Assembly (NCBI GenBank): GCA_947044365.1
Contig: OX345639.1
Coordinates: 8,384,718 to 8,448,717 of the forward strand
Length of the DNA stretch: 64,000 nucleotides
Source of the DNA: Petrosia ficiformis
Lineage: Eukaryota > Porifera > Demospongiae > Haplosclerida > Petrosiidae
Reading direction: 5' to 3'
A program made the translations under genes and the position numbers. The notes under the pieces were generated by a model that had not been told where the DNA came from, did no database searches, and saw nothing but the letters and a program-made list of their open reading frames with translations. Position 1 is the stretch's first letter; each line of letters begins with the position of its first letter. Positions 38,202-51,200 of this stretch are shown one piece after another.

Positions 38202-38360
38202 TATATAGTATGCTAATAGGTCCTATATACTGAATATAGGACCCTCGTTTTGTGTCCGCAGATGTGATATAGCCCTCGCAGGCTCGGGCTATATTACATC
38301 CTCAGACACAAACTCAGGTCCTATATTTTGTATATAGGACCTATTAGCATAGTATATATA
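38202..38360. repeat. Long near-perfect palindrome, ~75-bp arms
   Basis: The outer arms (TATGCTAATAGGTCCTATA and its inverse, about 42 bp with about three mismatches) continue inward into a second pairing region (GATATAGCCC with GGGCTATATTACATC and flanks). The loop is only about 11 nt (tcgcaggctcg). Transcribed, it would fold into one long hairpin. It lies 554 bp after the RdRP-helicase stop codon. It could be a foldback transposon or a hairpin-RNA source; the sequence alone does not decide. Confidence 0.85.
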
Positions 38361-38769
38361 TTACATATAATTATATATCTAATATAAATTATATATATAA
38401 TATAGGATCAGTTACATCAGTAGCATGAACATACATGTAGTGTTCAAATAATGTTTGGCACATCCCTGCAGCTGTACTTACGATGTTATGAGGAAGTGGT
38501 TAGTTTAATTTTGTTGCAAAGGTACCGTCCCAATCTTGCTTCTGTGCTTTTTCAGTTTTGATCCCTACATGCTCCTTAATTTTTAAAAATAATTATGTTT
38601 CATTTTGTCTGCCACATTTTGTATAACTTCAAAAAAATTACTATATCAGAAAATTGCAATTTAATAAAAAGTTAATTATACAGTCAACTATCAAGTAGTA
38701 AAAAGAATTTTGCATTATCATACTAATTATAACTATAACTCATTGTCATTTTAAAGGTCTATTGACCAT

Positions 38770-41700
38770 TTATTCTGTATTGATCGTGAACGGGCTTCCA
38801 TTGAGATGCTCTCCGTGCCACTTAACAACAATTGTTGTCTCACCTGGTACTGAAATGTGGTACGAGACACTGAATGTGTAATCACCATTATGTTTCACTG
38901 CTATGTAGTCAGCAGGCACATAAGCTCCTGTGACTCCAACTTCCAGAAGGCCATTACCTCCAGCGTTTTTGCAATCAACTTCAAAGCCTTTACCACTTTC
39001 GATGCCAGTAACGATGCATTGGGAAGCATCGGGATCACCTCGACCACTGCTTACTGTTGCTTCGAAAGGAGCTCCTGGAACTTCTTCATCGTTAAATTTC
39101 ACTGTGATTTTATATACCCCAGGAAGTGGAGCTACATAACTAACATTAAATATTCCATTCTCATCCCCTGGTTCACATTTCATATCTGTTACTTCTCCTG
39201 GTCCTTCCATGGCTAAACCAAGACCACCCGGCCCTGCCTTTGTCGCATCAACCACAAACTCTGCTTTCTCGTTTACTACTGCATGTGTCAGGCCATCACC
39301 AGTACATTTAACATAGCCTGGTTCATCAACGTTAATGAAGTAAGGAGAATCTTTCAGATCTTTTCCTCCATACTTGACATCGATAACATGATCACCTTGA
39401 TCTTGAGGAGTATATTTAACTCTGTATGCATTCTTTGCTAGTGGAGTTACCTCTATTGGTATATCTTTGCCTTCTGGATCTGTAATAGAAACATCTAAAT
39501 CAGCATCTCCTGTCTGTCTTGCATCCACATCAAAGTATGTTTCTGCCTTAGCAGGGTTACCAGACTGGATCCCAGGTCCAGTTACGATGACCTTACTGAG
39601 ATCAATAGCGGGAATTTCAAGAGGTTTATCCTCAACAGGAAAACCATTGAACAACACATTTGCTTTGTACACACCTACTGTTTCTGGAGTGAAATGTACC
39701 TGGACATGGTTGTCATCTACTTTTACTACACTATGTTTGACAGGCGGAGATCCAATAGGTCCAGTGAACTCGGCTGTTACATCTCCCGGTCCTGCTTCAT
39801 TTGTAAAGACATCGATGACATTGTCTTCATCAACAAAAGCTAGTTCAGGTCTATCACCTATACGTACTCCATCTGGATTACCAATTGGTACTTGATAGGG
39901 ACTATCAGGAAGAGGTTCACCATCAAAGTCTACTTCTACTCCATAATGTCCAGGCTCCTCAGGTACATAATTTCCCTCGTAAACTTTAGAACCTTTTGAT
40001 TTGGGCTCAAATTCAATATCACGAGTATCACCTGATGGTGTTGTAACTTTAGCAGTAACAGGTGCAACCCCAGATTCGGAACAATCGACTATTATTTTTG
40101 CTGGTTTTCCGACTCTTGCTCCATCTCCAGTTATACCTGAGCCACTGACTTTAACTTTTGTTATATCTTTTGGGTCTTCTTTTGGTCCAATGGGTGCTCC
40201 TTCTTTGAGCTCAGCCTCCGGAAATTGGGAAAGGTAGGTCATCATACTCAACTCATCTACATGAGGATTTGTCATGTCTTCTGGCCCTAAAACCTATAGG
40301 ATGAATTGGATAGTAAATCTATGCCTGTCTACTTTTTTTATTATTGTAAGTGTACTATTAAAGAAAATTTATTTGTTGTACTACACTTAATAAATTATAG
40401 TATAACTCAACGTTTTGTGGCAACAAAATTTCACATTATTTGCTGTGTTAAGTTGCAAACTCAAAGCTTTAAACACAAATAGTTCAAACCTCAACATGAA
40501 ACACGACACAACCACAAAATGTTTCCTACGAATTTCATTGATGATAATATAGTAATTATTAATAAAAATACAAATCCCTATGACTGCTTTCCCACAGGTT
40601 CGAACTATTATATATTCTTGTGTCACCTATGCGAATATGTGTTGTATACGTAGTTACATCATTCCGGGGAGCATTAAAGCGCGTGGCACGTAATAGAACA
40701 CACGCTCGAGCTCTACAGACCAGCAGAAAGAAAACTGCTTGTAGCTTACGTAGAAACTGGAACTCATAGCTAGCTATTCTACCTGAAATACATTCCTAAA
40801 GTTCTACAAGGTCCTTTAAAAGGTAAAGAGAGTAGATAATCAAAATAATAACTATAATAGGCTGTTGTTGTGTTTCAGGCATGATAAAGTCGGCCATGAT
40901 TACTGAATGCTGGACACCACAAAGCAGTCATAGGGATACTTTTTTCTCTATATATCTTGTCAAACTGTGAATTATTTGAGTTATAATATATAGTACATTT
41001 TTTTAGAATTATGTAAACAGACTAATGTTTAATCTGAAATACATCAAAAGCTAAACACTGCATTAGAATCTAAGAAATCAAACATTTAACATAATATTTA
41101 TTTAGCCATCACAAATTGATACAATGAACATTTTGTACAACAATCTGGGCATCATTCCAAAATATTAATTACCAAATACACATTCCATTAATACCTGTGG
41201 TATTCCTAGCCAGTCATCACCAAGCTGCATAGCATATGTGGCATTTTGGAGTGCATTATTTGGATCCATGGTATCAGCTTCAGGACACAGACCAGGAGCA
41301 TGTGCATCAACTAATGCTGCAACAGCTGTTCCATCATTCCAATCAGATGTAAAATTCTTGATATTTTTGTGGGGGATTTTTTTCTGGGGGAATGGATGAA
41401 TAATTTGTATATTTTGAGTATAAAATTTGCAACAATCATATACATAGTTTCAATTTACAATGGATTTCATGTCTGATTAATACCATACAGATTAATTATG
41501 CAGTATAATGATTATATACTATCTTCGATTGTAGAATATAATAAAATATGACTGGATTTGAATGTAAATAGACAGTTATAGATCCATGTTTTACTGCATG
41601 AAATGTTTCACTAACATCTTACCTATCCACTCATACCTTCAGAGAGGTTTGGAGACATCTCTGTGCTTTGCTAGTAAACATCATTAATTTTAACGATTAA

Positions 41701-43462
41701 ATAATTGCCTTTTTCTCAAAATGAAGGATTTGTGACTACAACTGTTTAATCCCCCGCTGTAGCTTGATTGGGATGTATCATATATCATTCTAGAGCTAAT
41801 TGAATGCTCTTATTCAGGTAACACAAAAAAAAATCAATTTTGCAATTTTATCCCATGAGCCTGGTTTTCTCAAATCCAGTCACAAATTAGGCAAGCAACT
41901 GAAATGTAAGCTATGTGATGTACCACAAATACACTATATACTTATTAGATATCGATCAGGTTCTAACACAACCACTATAAAGGTATCAGTTCCACAACAA
42001 CAATTATATAATAATTATATGTACATACATAATACTATGTTTGTGCATGTATGTAGGTATATCTATAATATATGTATGTATGTATATTGTATAATTACAT
42101 TATACATACCATCATGTATATATGTTACCATTTAAACTATCCCATTGTAATCAGTTCCACAGACAATAGAATACATAACAATCCACTATAGACTAATGTG
42201 ATCAGTTTGTTTTTTAACAAGGAGTACAACTCCTACAACATAATTTGATTACTAAAACCACATAAATTAACTGTAAATATTTCCAGTAAATGGGTCAGGA
42301 TATTGTTGATCTAATAATAATTATTTCTGTGAACGGGTTACATTAACAGATAATTTCATATTCCAGGATAACTTATGACTATATAGTTACTAAAACACAA
42401 CTTTACACAAATATATAGTACTAAATACTTACTTACACGCAAATGCTTATTATATACAGGTTCATACTTGTTGAAAATTATCACACACATTAATCTATTG
42501 GGTCATACTTGTATGTATTCAAGAAGAGCTTGTTTTCCACTACGTTTCGGTCCATCATCATCATCATCGATATTAAATCCCATACTAATCTGATAGTGGA
42601 GAATAAGTGTCCATATTAATCCAAGGATTAGCTTCAGATTACCTTCCACAATATCACCACTTCCTGTATGATAGTAATATTATAATAATTACTATGACAC
42701 TAACCCAATGTTATTGGAGTTCATTATTACCATATATGGAATTATAAGCAGATGTGAACACATAGTAAGTCACATAGAAGACATTCCATAATTCTCAATG
42801 CTCATCTCTTATGGAGATAGTAAAGAAAATGGTGTTTTTTGCTGCTAAAATTTACAGTGATGCCAAGCTGTTAAACTTGGAATGGATAGAAGTGAGAGAT
42901 TTGTGAGAAGATTACAGTTTGGTAATGTGAGCTTTTAAGTGTAAAATTTCAGAATGAAGAGAGGAAACCAGAGAGAAGATTGACTTAACATAGAAAGATA
43001 TTTACGACCAGAGCTTACTTAGTTATAATTCAAAATTTGTATTTAACTACATTTTAAAACGATTTAGAAAAGTTACTAAGTGTCCTCTACCAAATATTTA
43101 TTTGTCTTGCAGTAAATGAGGAATAGAAGATTGCATTTATTAATAATAAAATTATAATTATCATTATCAATACCCTCTAACTAACCTATATTAACTAGAC
43201 GTATTCCTTCCTTGTCTGTTATAAACTTCAACACTTTCTCAAGGTTTTCCATCTTCTGAGCATGTATACGAGGTTTCTTGTTGTATCTTCCTACACTTTT
43301 CTGGGAGAGGACTTCTAACAATACTATAAGCAATACTCCATCTCCAAAGTCAGTTGTCAGATCTTTCACAGCTACCTTCTGCACCTTCAACTGCTCATTG
43401 GTCCATCTTGTGAACGTTTTCTCCTGGATTTTTTTCCACTGCGCATCAATATCAATATCCAT
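38770..43462 (-). CDS. FLN: Filamin-like actin cross-linker 1 (2 CH domains, 5 Ig-filamin repeats)
   Basis: Exons: 43462-43186, 42663-42509, 41383-41195, 40293-38770; 715 codons with stop. The start ATG at 43462 has good context, but the frame is open back to an acceptor at 43475, so an upstream exon may exist. Residues 1-207 are the actin-binding tandem calponin-homology domains ([38 protein letters not shown]), followed by the filamin linker [16 protein letters not shown]. Five Ig-filamin repeats follow in one exon: a four-repeat unit like the one amplified in the third gene, then a distinct complete repeat at the C-terminus, where canonical filamins have their dimerisation repeat. Filamins cross-link cortical F-actin. 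At 714 aa it is far shorter than 24-repeat vertebrate filamins. The stop codon overlaps an AATAAA. Confidence 0.9.
40574..40937. mobile_element. ATCCCTATGA-type MITE, copy 2
   Basis: 364 bp bounded by perfect 17-bp inverted repeats (ATCCCTATGACTGCTTT and inverse). It lies in the filamin-like 1 intron upstream of its last exon. It is close kin to the element at 15749, so both moved or were copied recently. Confidence 0.9.
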
Positions 43463-43936
43463 GTCTTCTTCAGCCCTATAGACACAATGGATATTGAAGT
43501 TTCAATTTTAAAAGCACACTACGGCTGCATTACATGCCAACACCCATAAAACTTACATGATTTCCTGTTTTGATAATTCTGTTCACTTTTTATTGAGCAG
43601 AGGGCAACTGAAGAGAGCAAGCTGCAAACACAGTTTTTATACTCATGGGTCATGCTTGGATGTGTGTTAAATTCTTTTATCAACTACAAACCACTCCTGC
43701 TTTTTGGCAGTGAAATCTGATAAGCATCCTACACGTTCATGACATTACAAACAATAAATATGTAATAATTACATGTACATGTAATTACATAGCTATACAA
43801 TCACCATCTCAATGAGTCATAATTATAAACAATCGAATCAGAATAATAATAATATTATATATACATCATCTGAAGTAATAATAATTTTAGTTCGTGATTA
43901 TTTGTTAAGAAATTTTTGATTTTCTACGAAGTTTAC
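43463..43936. other. Gap between filamin-like 2 and filamin-like 1
   Basis: No coding segment is seen. A consensus donor (gtgagt) sits at the filamin-like 2 stop codon (43940), and an acceptor (ctatag) at 43476 precedes the filamin-like 1 first exon. The gap may therefore be either intergenic or an intron joining the two. Confidence 0.5.
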
Positions 43937-46900
43937 TCACAATGGCTTATAACTGTGATCCATACCTCCAACTAAAAGTATTAACGAAAATACTAAAACC
44001 ACTGGAATGAGGCTATCAAAATAACTGTTGTTGTCTTCCATATTAGCACGATTATCGGACTGTATTTCTGGTTTTGTAACCTTAATGATGTCAGTAGTTA
44101 GTATTTCACGAGGATTTTCTTCGATAGAAATACCATTAATTAATATATTTGCTTTGTACACACCAGCAATTTCTGGAGAGAAATGTACCTGGAAGTGGTT
44201 GTTATCCACTTTAACCACACTATATTTAACAGAAGATCCAATGGGTCCAGTGAACTCTACTGTTACATCTCCAGGTCCTGCTTGATCTGTGTAGACATCA
44301 ATGACATTATCATAACCAACAAAAGCTTGTTCCAGCCCTTTACCATCTAGACGTGCTGTATTCAGTTGATCAATGGAAGATTCATGGTTAACAATAGATT
44401 GTCCATCAACAATTAGTTTCTTTTCTGTTTTTTCTTCTATTGAAGACTCATAAACTTCAGGATCTTTAGATAAAGGTTTAGATTTAATTATTTGAGTCTC
44501 ATCAATAGGCGCCCCTGATTTTAAAGTAGCCTCTGGGAATTTTGAGAGGTACGTCATCATACTTAATTCATCCACGTATGGATTGGTCATGTCTTCTGGT
44601 CCTAAAACCTAAAGAAAAAGAAAAAAACCACTGAATATTGTGTCCAAATCTAATCTTGTATGTTCTGAAAGGTACTATGATATAGCTTACCCACTACCAA
44701 AGGAAGCTAATAGTATATACAATGGAATGCATTCATATTACATTTATTCAGAGTTGGTCAAAATGCCAATTAATTAACATTCCAATGGTTTACTATATAG
44801 GAGAGATAGGAAGGGCCAGGAGAGCAGGGGCAGATACAGGATTTATTGTATGGTGGGGTTGATCTCGGCTTGGCGAGCCGTGCAAAATTTTAGCTAATTA
44901 ATTATTCATAAAGGGCGTGGTAAATTAATTAACAAAACGAAAAGGTCCTCCAACACCAATTTCTGGAAGATGCACCTCGGATATTTTTTAATGAAAGCCT
45001 TCAAAATGTGCTCTACTGGAATTCTCTCCTGGTAATGCATAGCTATCACAGCCAATGTCTGAAAAGTATTTTTCTGTGAGTGAGGATCATGTGTAAGTCT
45101 TTATTCTGCGTAAATTTATTTCAAAGTTCAAATGTTTTGGGGGGGTTGCAACCCCCAAACCCCCCCCCCCCCCTAAATCCGCCCCTGGAGAGGTGTTATA
45201 TTTTAGGACGCCAAAGGAAAATTGTACATGAAGCATGTGAAGATTTTCATGGTGATTAATTATTTATATAATTACTAGGGATGGGTAAGATCAATCGATT
45301 AATTAATCGATAATAAAAATTCTTCTGATTATCGATTCTAAATATGTGATATTGATTATGCTAATTATAATTATTCCAAAAGACATAAATTTCAAGCATG
45401 CAATACCAAATAATGTACAATATGAAAGTGACACGAAGCCTTTTTGATCATTAAATGGGAGGAGTTTCCTGCATTAATTGACTTAATTGGCCTAATTACT
45501 TCCACTGATTTTAATAGATTATCAATCAATTTGAAGTTAGTGATAATCGATTTCAGACTCTTATCACTAATAATTACCATATAATTACCAATGCATTCTA
45601 TTCACACCATGATCCCTGAGGTATTTCCCTGTTTCCTTCCCTCCCACGGTCCCATCTGTATGTACTTCATACCTGTGGTATACCTAACCAGTCTTCAGCA
45701 AGCTTCATAGCATATGTGGCATTTTGGAGTGCATTATTTGGATCCATGGTATCAGCTTCAGGACACAGACCAGGAGCATGTGCATCAACTAATGCAGCAA
45801 CAGCTGTTCCATCATTCCAATCAGATGTGAAGTTTTTGATGTTTTTGTGTGGAATTTTGGTCTGAAAAGATTCAGAAAGTGCTTTGAAATCATGTATGAT
45901 GTGTGATGATTTTATAAGTATTATATTTATATCACACCTTGAGGAATGTATAATATACATGCATCCTAGTTAAATCATTTGCAAGCTGTGTGGTGAATTG
46001 ACAATTATCACACTACTATTTCTGCTCACAACTATAGCAGGTTTTGCAAGACAGTCACCAAATATACTGCATAACACCATTATAGTATAAAAATGGGAGC
46101 TATGTGGCAAATTGTGAGAAATCAATTGCTTAATTGCTTTCATCTTGATGATTAGTGATGCACCGATAAAAGGATTGGTAGTATCGGTACAGTTACTTCT
46201 GAAAGATATAACTGATATTGTACTAATAATGTTATTCTTGTGATTATAACATGATTAATCACTTTTATGATACCCATGAGAAAATGTTCATTTCATTGAA
46301 GGAATCAGAAATCACAAGGTAGATATAATATCACATCAATGTCAGTTATCAATACATACACATATCTAAAGTAATCATTGTTTTATCAGAATATCGGTAA
46401 AATCTCTTATCAGTAGTACATCATTATTGATGATTTATTGCATGGACTTACTGCTACTACAAACAGTTCATGGAACCAGAAACATGACGACAAAAAGTGT
46501 TGAATTGTAACCAGAAGTGACAAAGAAAGGAAATAATTAATTTGTTGTTTGTTTTAGAATACATACAATAATCAAAGAAATTATTGTGACCACATGGGTC
46601 AAAATACAAATTAAACCAAGAATGCTTGAACATGATCTCAGCTATACCTGTATGTAATCTAATAGAGCTTGTTTTCCTGTTCGCTTTGTTCCATCATCAT
46701 CACTATTGAATCCCATACTGATCTGGTAGTGGAGAATAAGAGCCCATACTAATCCAAGGATAAGCTTCAGGTTGCCCTCACAAATATCAACACTTCCTGT
46801 GTAGGTATAGAAAGATACATAACATTACAGAGTAATGTTGTACTGTGTTATGTGCTATTATAGAGGACTAGGAGAAGTAGTGAAGAACACAAATGCAAAC

Positions 46901-47435
46901 AAGGCTATCATGTTTCTAGAGCTAATTATAATAGAAAAGACAATGATTGACTGATTTTAATTGTAATAGAAAAAATGGTGAGCGACTGATGTTCATATTT
47001 GGATTGAACAGTAATGATTTGTTGTGATACTGTACTACTGATACAGGTGTTCAGCATAAGGTGAAAATAATTAATAAGACAGTAGTATTACAGAACTACC
47101 CTGTATATACATAGAAGCATATACCAATATTATTGCATGTCCACTTAGATCTTTATACCTATATTAACTATACGTATTCCTTCACTGTCAGTTATGAATG
47201 ATAGTGCTTTCTGAATATTTTCCATCTTCTGAACACTCATAAGTGGTCTCTGATTATATCTACCCAAACTTTTCTTGGAAAGGACTTCTAACAGTTTTAT
47301 AAGCAGTACACCATCTCCAAAATCAGTTGATAAATCCTTCATAGCAACTTTCTGCACTTTTAGCTGCTCATTCACCCATCTCATGAAAGTTTTTTCCTGG
47401 ATTTTCTTCCACTGATCACGATCACCCAAATCCAT
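43937..47435 (-). CDS. Filamin-like 2: two CH domains, one Ig-filamin repeat, hydrophobic C-terminus
   Basis: Exons: 47435-47159, 46796-46648, 45861-45673, 44608-43937; 429 codons with stop. Exon structure matches filamin-like 1 (277, 149 versus 155, 189 nt). Residues 1-205 form the CH1-CH2 actin-binding domain. Then come the [16 protein letters not shown] linker, a polar linker and one Ig-filamin repeat ([12 protein letters not shown] to about 375). The last residues, about 405-420 ([16 protein letters not shown]), are strongly hydrophobic with only eight residues after them, as in a tail-anchored membrane protein. That would tether actin to a membrane (inference). Caution: a consensus splice donor overlaps the stop codon and could join it in frame to filamin-like 1. 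The start is tentative; the frame is open further upstream. Confidence 0.8.
44825..45188. mobile_element. hAT-like MITE (CAGGGGC ends)
   Basis: It begins CAGGGGCAGATACAGGATTT and ends with inverted TAAATCCGCCCCTG. A long C-tract and GGCGAGCC lie inside. CAGGGGCGGA-type ends are typical of hAT-derived MITEs. A related single end lies near 49670-49686. It lies in the last intron of filamin-like 2. Confidence 0.75.
46153..46430. mobile_element. AGTGATGCACCGATA-type element, copy 1
   Basis: AGTGATGCACCGATAAAAGG at the left and an inverted 'tatcagtagtacatcatt' at the right enclose A/T-rich sequence. It matches 51592-52020 in layout. It lies in a filamin-like 2 intron. Confidence 0.6.
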
Positions 47436-47574
47436 GCCCTTTGATGTCGCACAAAAATGCTCCCAAGAAACTATACACCTACAGATTTTCACATTACTGT
47501 AGGGTCCAAAACGTAACACCCACGCGCTACGCTGTGGTCGGGCGGCCGGTTCGCGGTTTCATTCAAGTTGCTTG

Positions 47575-47930
47575 AATGCTGTTTCATTAAAATGTGCCAA
47601 ACATTATTTGAACACTACATGTATGTTCATGCTACTGATATAAATGATCTTTTATATTATATATATAATTATATATATATTATATAAAATTTATATATTT
47701 ATATATATACCGTACATGTAATAGGTACCTCAGCCAACAAATTAAAATAACCACACTTCCATATAATAACCATACTTAAGTATACTTTCTTTTTATACTT
47801 TATAGCTGTGGTTGTTATATGGAAGTGGTTATTTTAATTTTGTTGCTGAGGTATCATCCCAATCTTGTTTGTGTGTGTTTTTGGTTTTGATATCCCTATA
47901 TTATTCTTCGTAATATGGTGAAGAGACAAT
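47575..47930. mobile_element. GATGGTACC-type foldback element, inverted copy, in the 5' flank of filamin-like 2
   Basis: The arms AAATTAAAATAACCACACTT...GTGGTTATTTTAATTT match 37870-38076 in reverse. Adjoining 47580-47640 matches the reverse of 38405-38460 ('tgccaaacattatttgaaca'). The two loci therefore share a composite arrangement, not just one element. The gap between filamin-like 2 and the four-helix gene (47436-48290) also contains an element at 48046-48198 with AGAGCTTCATTTAG / TAAATGAAACTCT ends. Confidence 0.75.
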
Positions 47931-48045
47931 TGTTATTTTTAACAAAAATATATGTTTAACCTCTTATTACTAAAATAGTTTCAATCGCATTATATTTATT
48001 ATATTATTATTTGTATTTTTGAATTATTCCACACTGGAATAATTC

Positions 48046-48198
48046 AGAGCTTCATTTAGAAAATTTGACAAGGGGGCAAAAGTAGAATTTGAAAGACTTT
48101 TTGGGGAGGGGCAGTTATCATGTGTATATTGGCAAAAAAATTACAAGGGGGTACAAATGTCCAACCAACCCCCCTCCTCCCACCTAAATGAAACTCTA
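48046..48198. mobile_element. Small G/C-tract MITE (TTCATTTAG ends)
   Basis: AGAGCTTCATTTAGA and inverted CCTAAATGAAACTCT bound about 150 bp with a polypurine 'aagggggcaaaag' and polypyrimidine 'caacccccctcctccc'. A related sequence with similar ends lies at about 52820-53070. Confidence 0.6.
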
Positions 48199-48290
48199 CA
48201 CAATAACAATTTTTTTGCTTGAACAATTTTTCTGAAAATGGCATAACAAAATATTTGATTGTATATTTACTGTTCTTTGTTAATCTTCAT

Positions 48291-51200
48291 TCATAGATCA
48301 TCATTGGAATCTTCTGGTTGAATGTTTGATACAAACTTGTGATTTGAAGGTTTTCTCCTCCGCAGCACATGAGGCCAATAGCAAAGGTAGAAACACTGAA
48401 AAAATTAAACATTATGATGAACTTTATGAGTACTGAGAATTACAATATTGACTACTTTAGACATGGAGTAATAGTAATAGATAATAGTAAGAGATTACAT
48501 GTTTCAAGGCAATAGTAATAGGTTATTAAAAAAAACTGAGGTAATAGTAATAGTAAAAGTAATAGACAATCAAATAATAGTATTAGTAATAGTAATATAC
48601 AATCTCAATGTTGAGGTAATAGTAATAGTAAGTAATTGACCCTAAACAGGAGCTTATGAGAGCCGCTTCGCTCATAAGCTCGAAACCTCAATACTATAGT
48701 AATTCAGTATTAGTGATAGTAATATACTGATTTTGTGATGTAATACATGTAGTAACTGACTTAGTAATAATTATACTGATCTTTAAAGTAATATCAATTG
48801 GAACACTAACTTTGGAGGTATTAGTAATAGTAATAGTAATATACCGATATTTAAGGTAATAGTAACAGTATTATATTACATTGCATTGCCATGTCTTGTT
48901 ATAGTTACATTATAATTATAGACTTATAGTTATAATCAAGAATATTCACTATGTAATCATCACGTGTGAAGTAGGCGTTGAGGCGTTATGTGACCAAAAA
49001 GATGGATGATGCAGCAACGACACCATCACAGATCCCATCTGTGTAGCGTTCGCCTCGTTTTTAAAGTTGTGTTGCTAGTTCTAAGCACCCTACAATTGGG
49101 AAGGTAATCTTCCACTGTCAAAGGTTCTTAAAACTTCAGAATTTGTGGCCTCTCTCCAGGAAGTTGTGAAGTTGTAACACTTGGTTTCGACTTTCTAAAC
49201 AACAGTAATGTCCAAGTTTACCATCAAAATCCCATGTCCCATATGGTAACACTCCTAAACAAGGATCATAAGTGTCATCTTTTTAAAAATGAGCCTATTT
49301 TTGCTATCATAGACAGTATCAATGAATAGTTGTAATATTGCAATAATCTCAAGTCACCAATCTTATTAGTAATGTAGAACAACTTTTAAGACTAACTAGC
49401 TAATGAGATTTAGGACTCTCACTATCTTTTATAAACACATAATTCTGCTGGAAGGAGTTACGTACCAGAGACTGACTTATAATTATAATGTTTTTATGAT
49501 TTATAATGATTACAAAAAACGTTTAGTCAGAAACACTGCCAGACTCAATCTCGGAGCACCTAATTCAAAATTATTTTTCTGTGGGAGGGGAGCATGCCAC
49601 CCCAACCCCCCCCCCTAAAGGCCAAATTGCTTATGTAACTGTTAGTAGCTAAATCCACCTTACACAAAATGCTGGATCTGCCCCTGGTTATAAAGGGGAG
49701 TTATTGTACGATTATGTATTAACTTTTGAATATGTGTATTTGTGTATAAGCTAACAGAAAACAACAGCATCAAAAACAATAACAGAAGCTGGACACCAAA
49801 CCAAGATTTCGCATAGGCAATTTGATCACTGCTAGACTTCAGTTCATCTTTTTCTGGAATTGACTGTCCACTCATTTCCTAAATGAAAAAAATAGTTGTG
49901 TGGTCATATAGTGTGGCATATGAAAAATTGATATCATCACTGTGTGGTCTCTTTGGTTTTAATTTCTTGCTCATAAATACTTCAATGTAAAATTAATTAA
50001 TTAATCACAAAATAAAGTGAAATACTGTAACACACTAAATAGGGGTGTGGAAACATTGAGCTAACTACTGGACATTTTGACCTATTTTCATCACTTCCAG
50101 CTCCCCATATACTTTGTTTAGTTGTAATTTACTGGACATTCACTAGAGAAATTGCAGGACTGTCTGTTTCCACACCACATGATACTAAAGGCCACTATGA
50201 CCTCCTTTATAACTTTAGTTTGGAATAACCAACAATCTTTTTAATATAATTATCCTTCCCGTTCTTTTTTGTGTATGTGAAATTTCTCATTATTAAGGTT
50301 TATATAGCATAATTATGTATTAGCCTTATAACTATACAGTGCATTACATAAAGTCATCACATCCTAATTAAATCATTGTGAACGTGAACAGATTTACTTT
50401 GATGTCCAAACTCGCCCCAAATCATAAATCATTAAAACTACATGTACATGTATAACTGAAATATTTTTTATAAGGCATTGTGACTTTTAGTTAACTATAA
50501 CTATCTACTGCAATAATTAAAAATTAAATTTAGATGATAATGGCGATAATGGCACCTTTAGCTACAGTGCTCTCACCAGGATTTAACATCCAAATGGTAC
50601 AAGTAGCGGCTGCTTTGCATGCCAGCGAAAAATGCAATAATTAATTATTCGTAAGGGCATGGTCAATTAATGTTTGTAATGCCCATAGCAATGTTGGCAT
50701 GTCAAAGAAGTGACAAAAATGCGTGAGTGGACAGAATATAGTTATAAGTTTTATGTTTATTTCTGTCTGATTTCCACTTGATAACTCTATAATTTCATCA
50801 TTTGTGAATTAATTTTTTTAATAGTCTGCAATATGCATATCCAAATGGTACAACCATTGAATTTGTATAAGCCAAATAGTACATTGTAATACCAAATGAT
50901 ACTGTATCATTCAAAATAACCTAGTGAGAACTCTGTTTAGCTGTTAACTAAAACACCTTTGGTAATACTATTTTTTGTCAATCAACTATAAATACAAATA
51001 AATTAGCTATACCATTAACCAGACTTTCATAAAGAGGGGGTGGGGCCCTGGAATTCCCCTCCACCTCCCAGAGTAAATTTCCCCCTCAGAGTTCCCAAAG
51101 TTCAATACATCTGTACTATAAGGAAGCTGTTAAACCATTGTGGTTTTTAAATGTGATGAATATTTACACCTTTAAAAAAAAATCATCATCTACATTCTAT

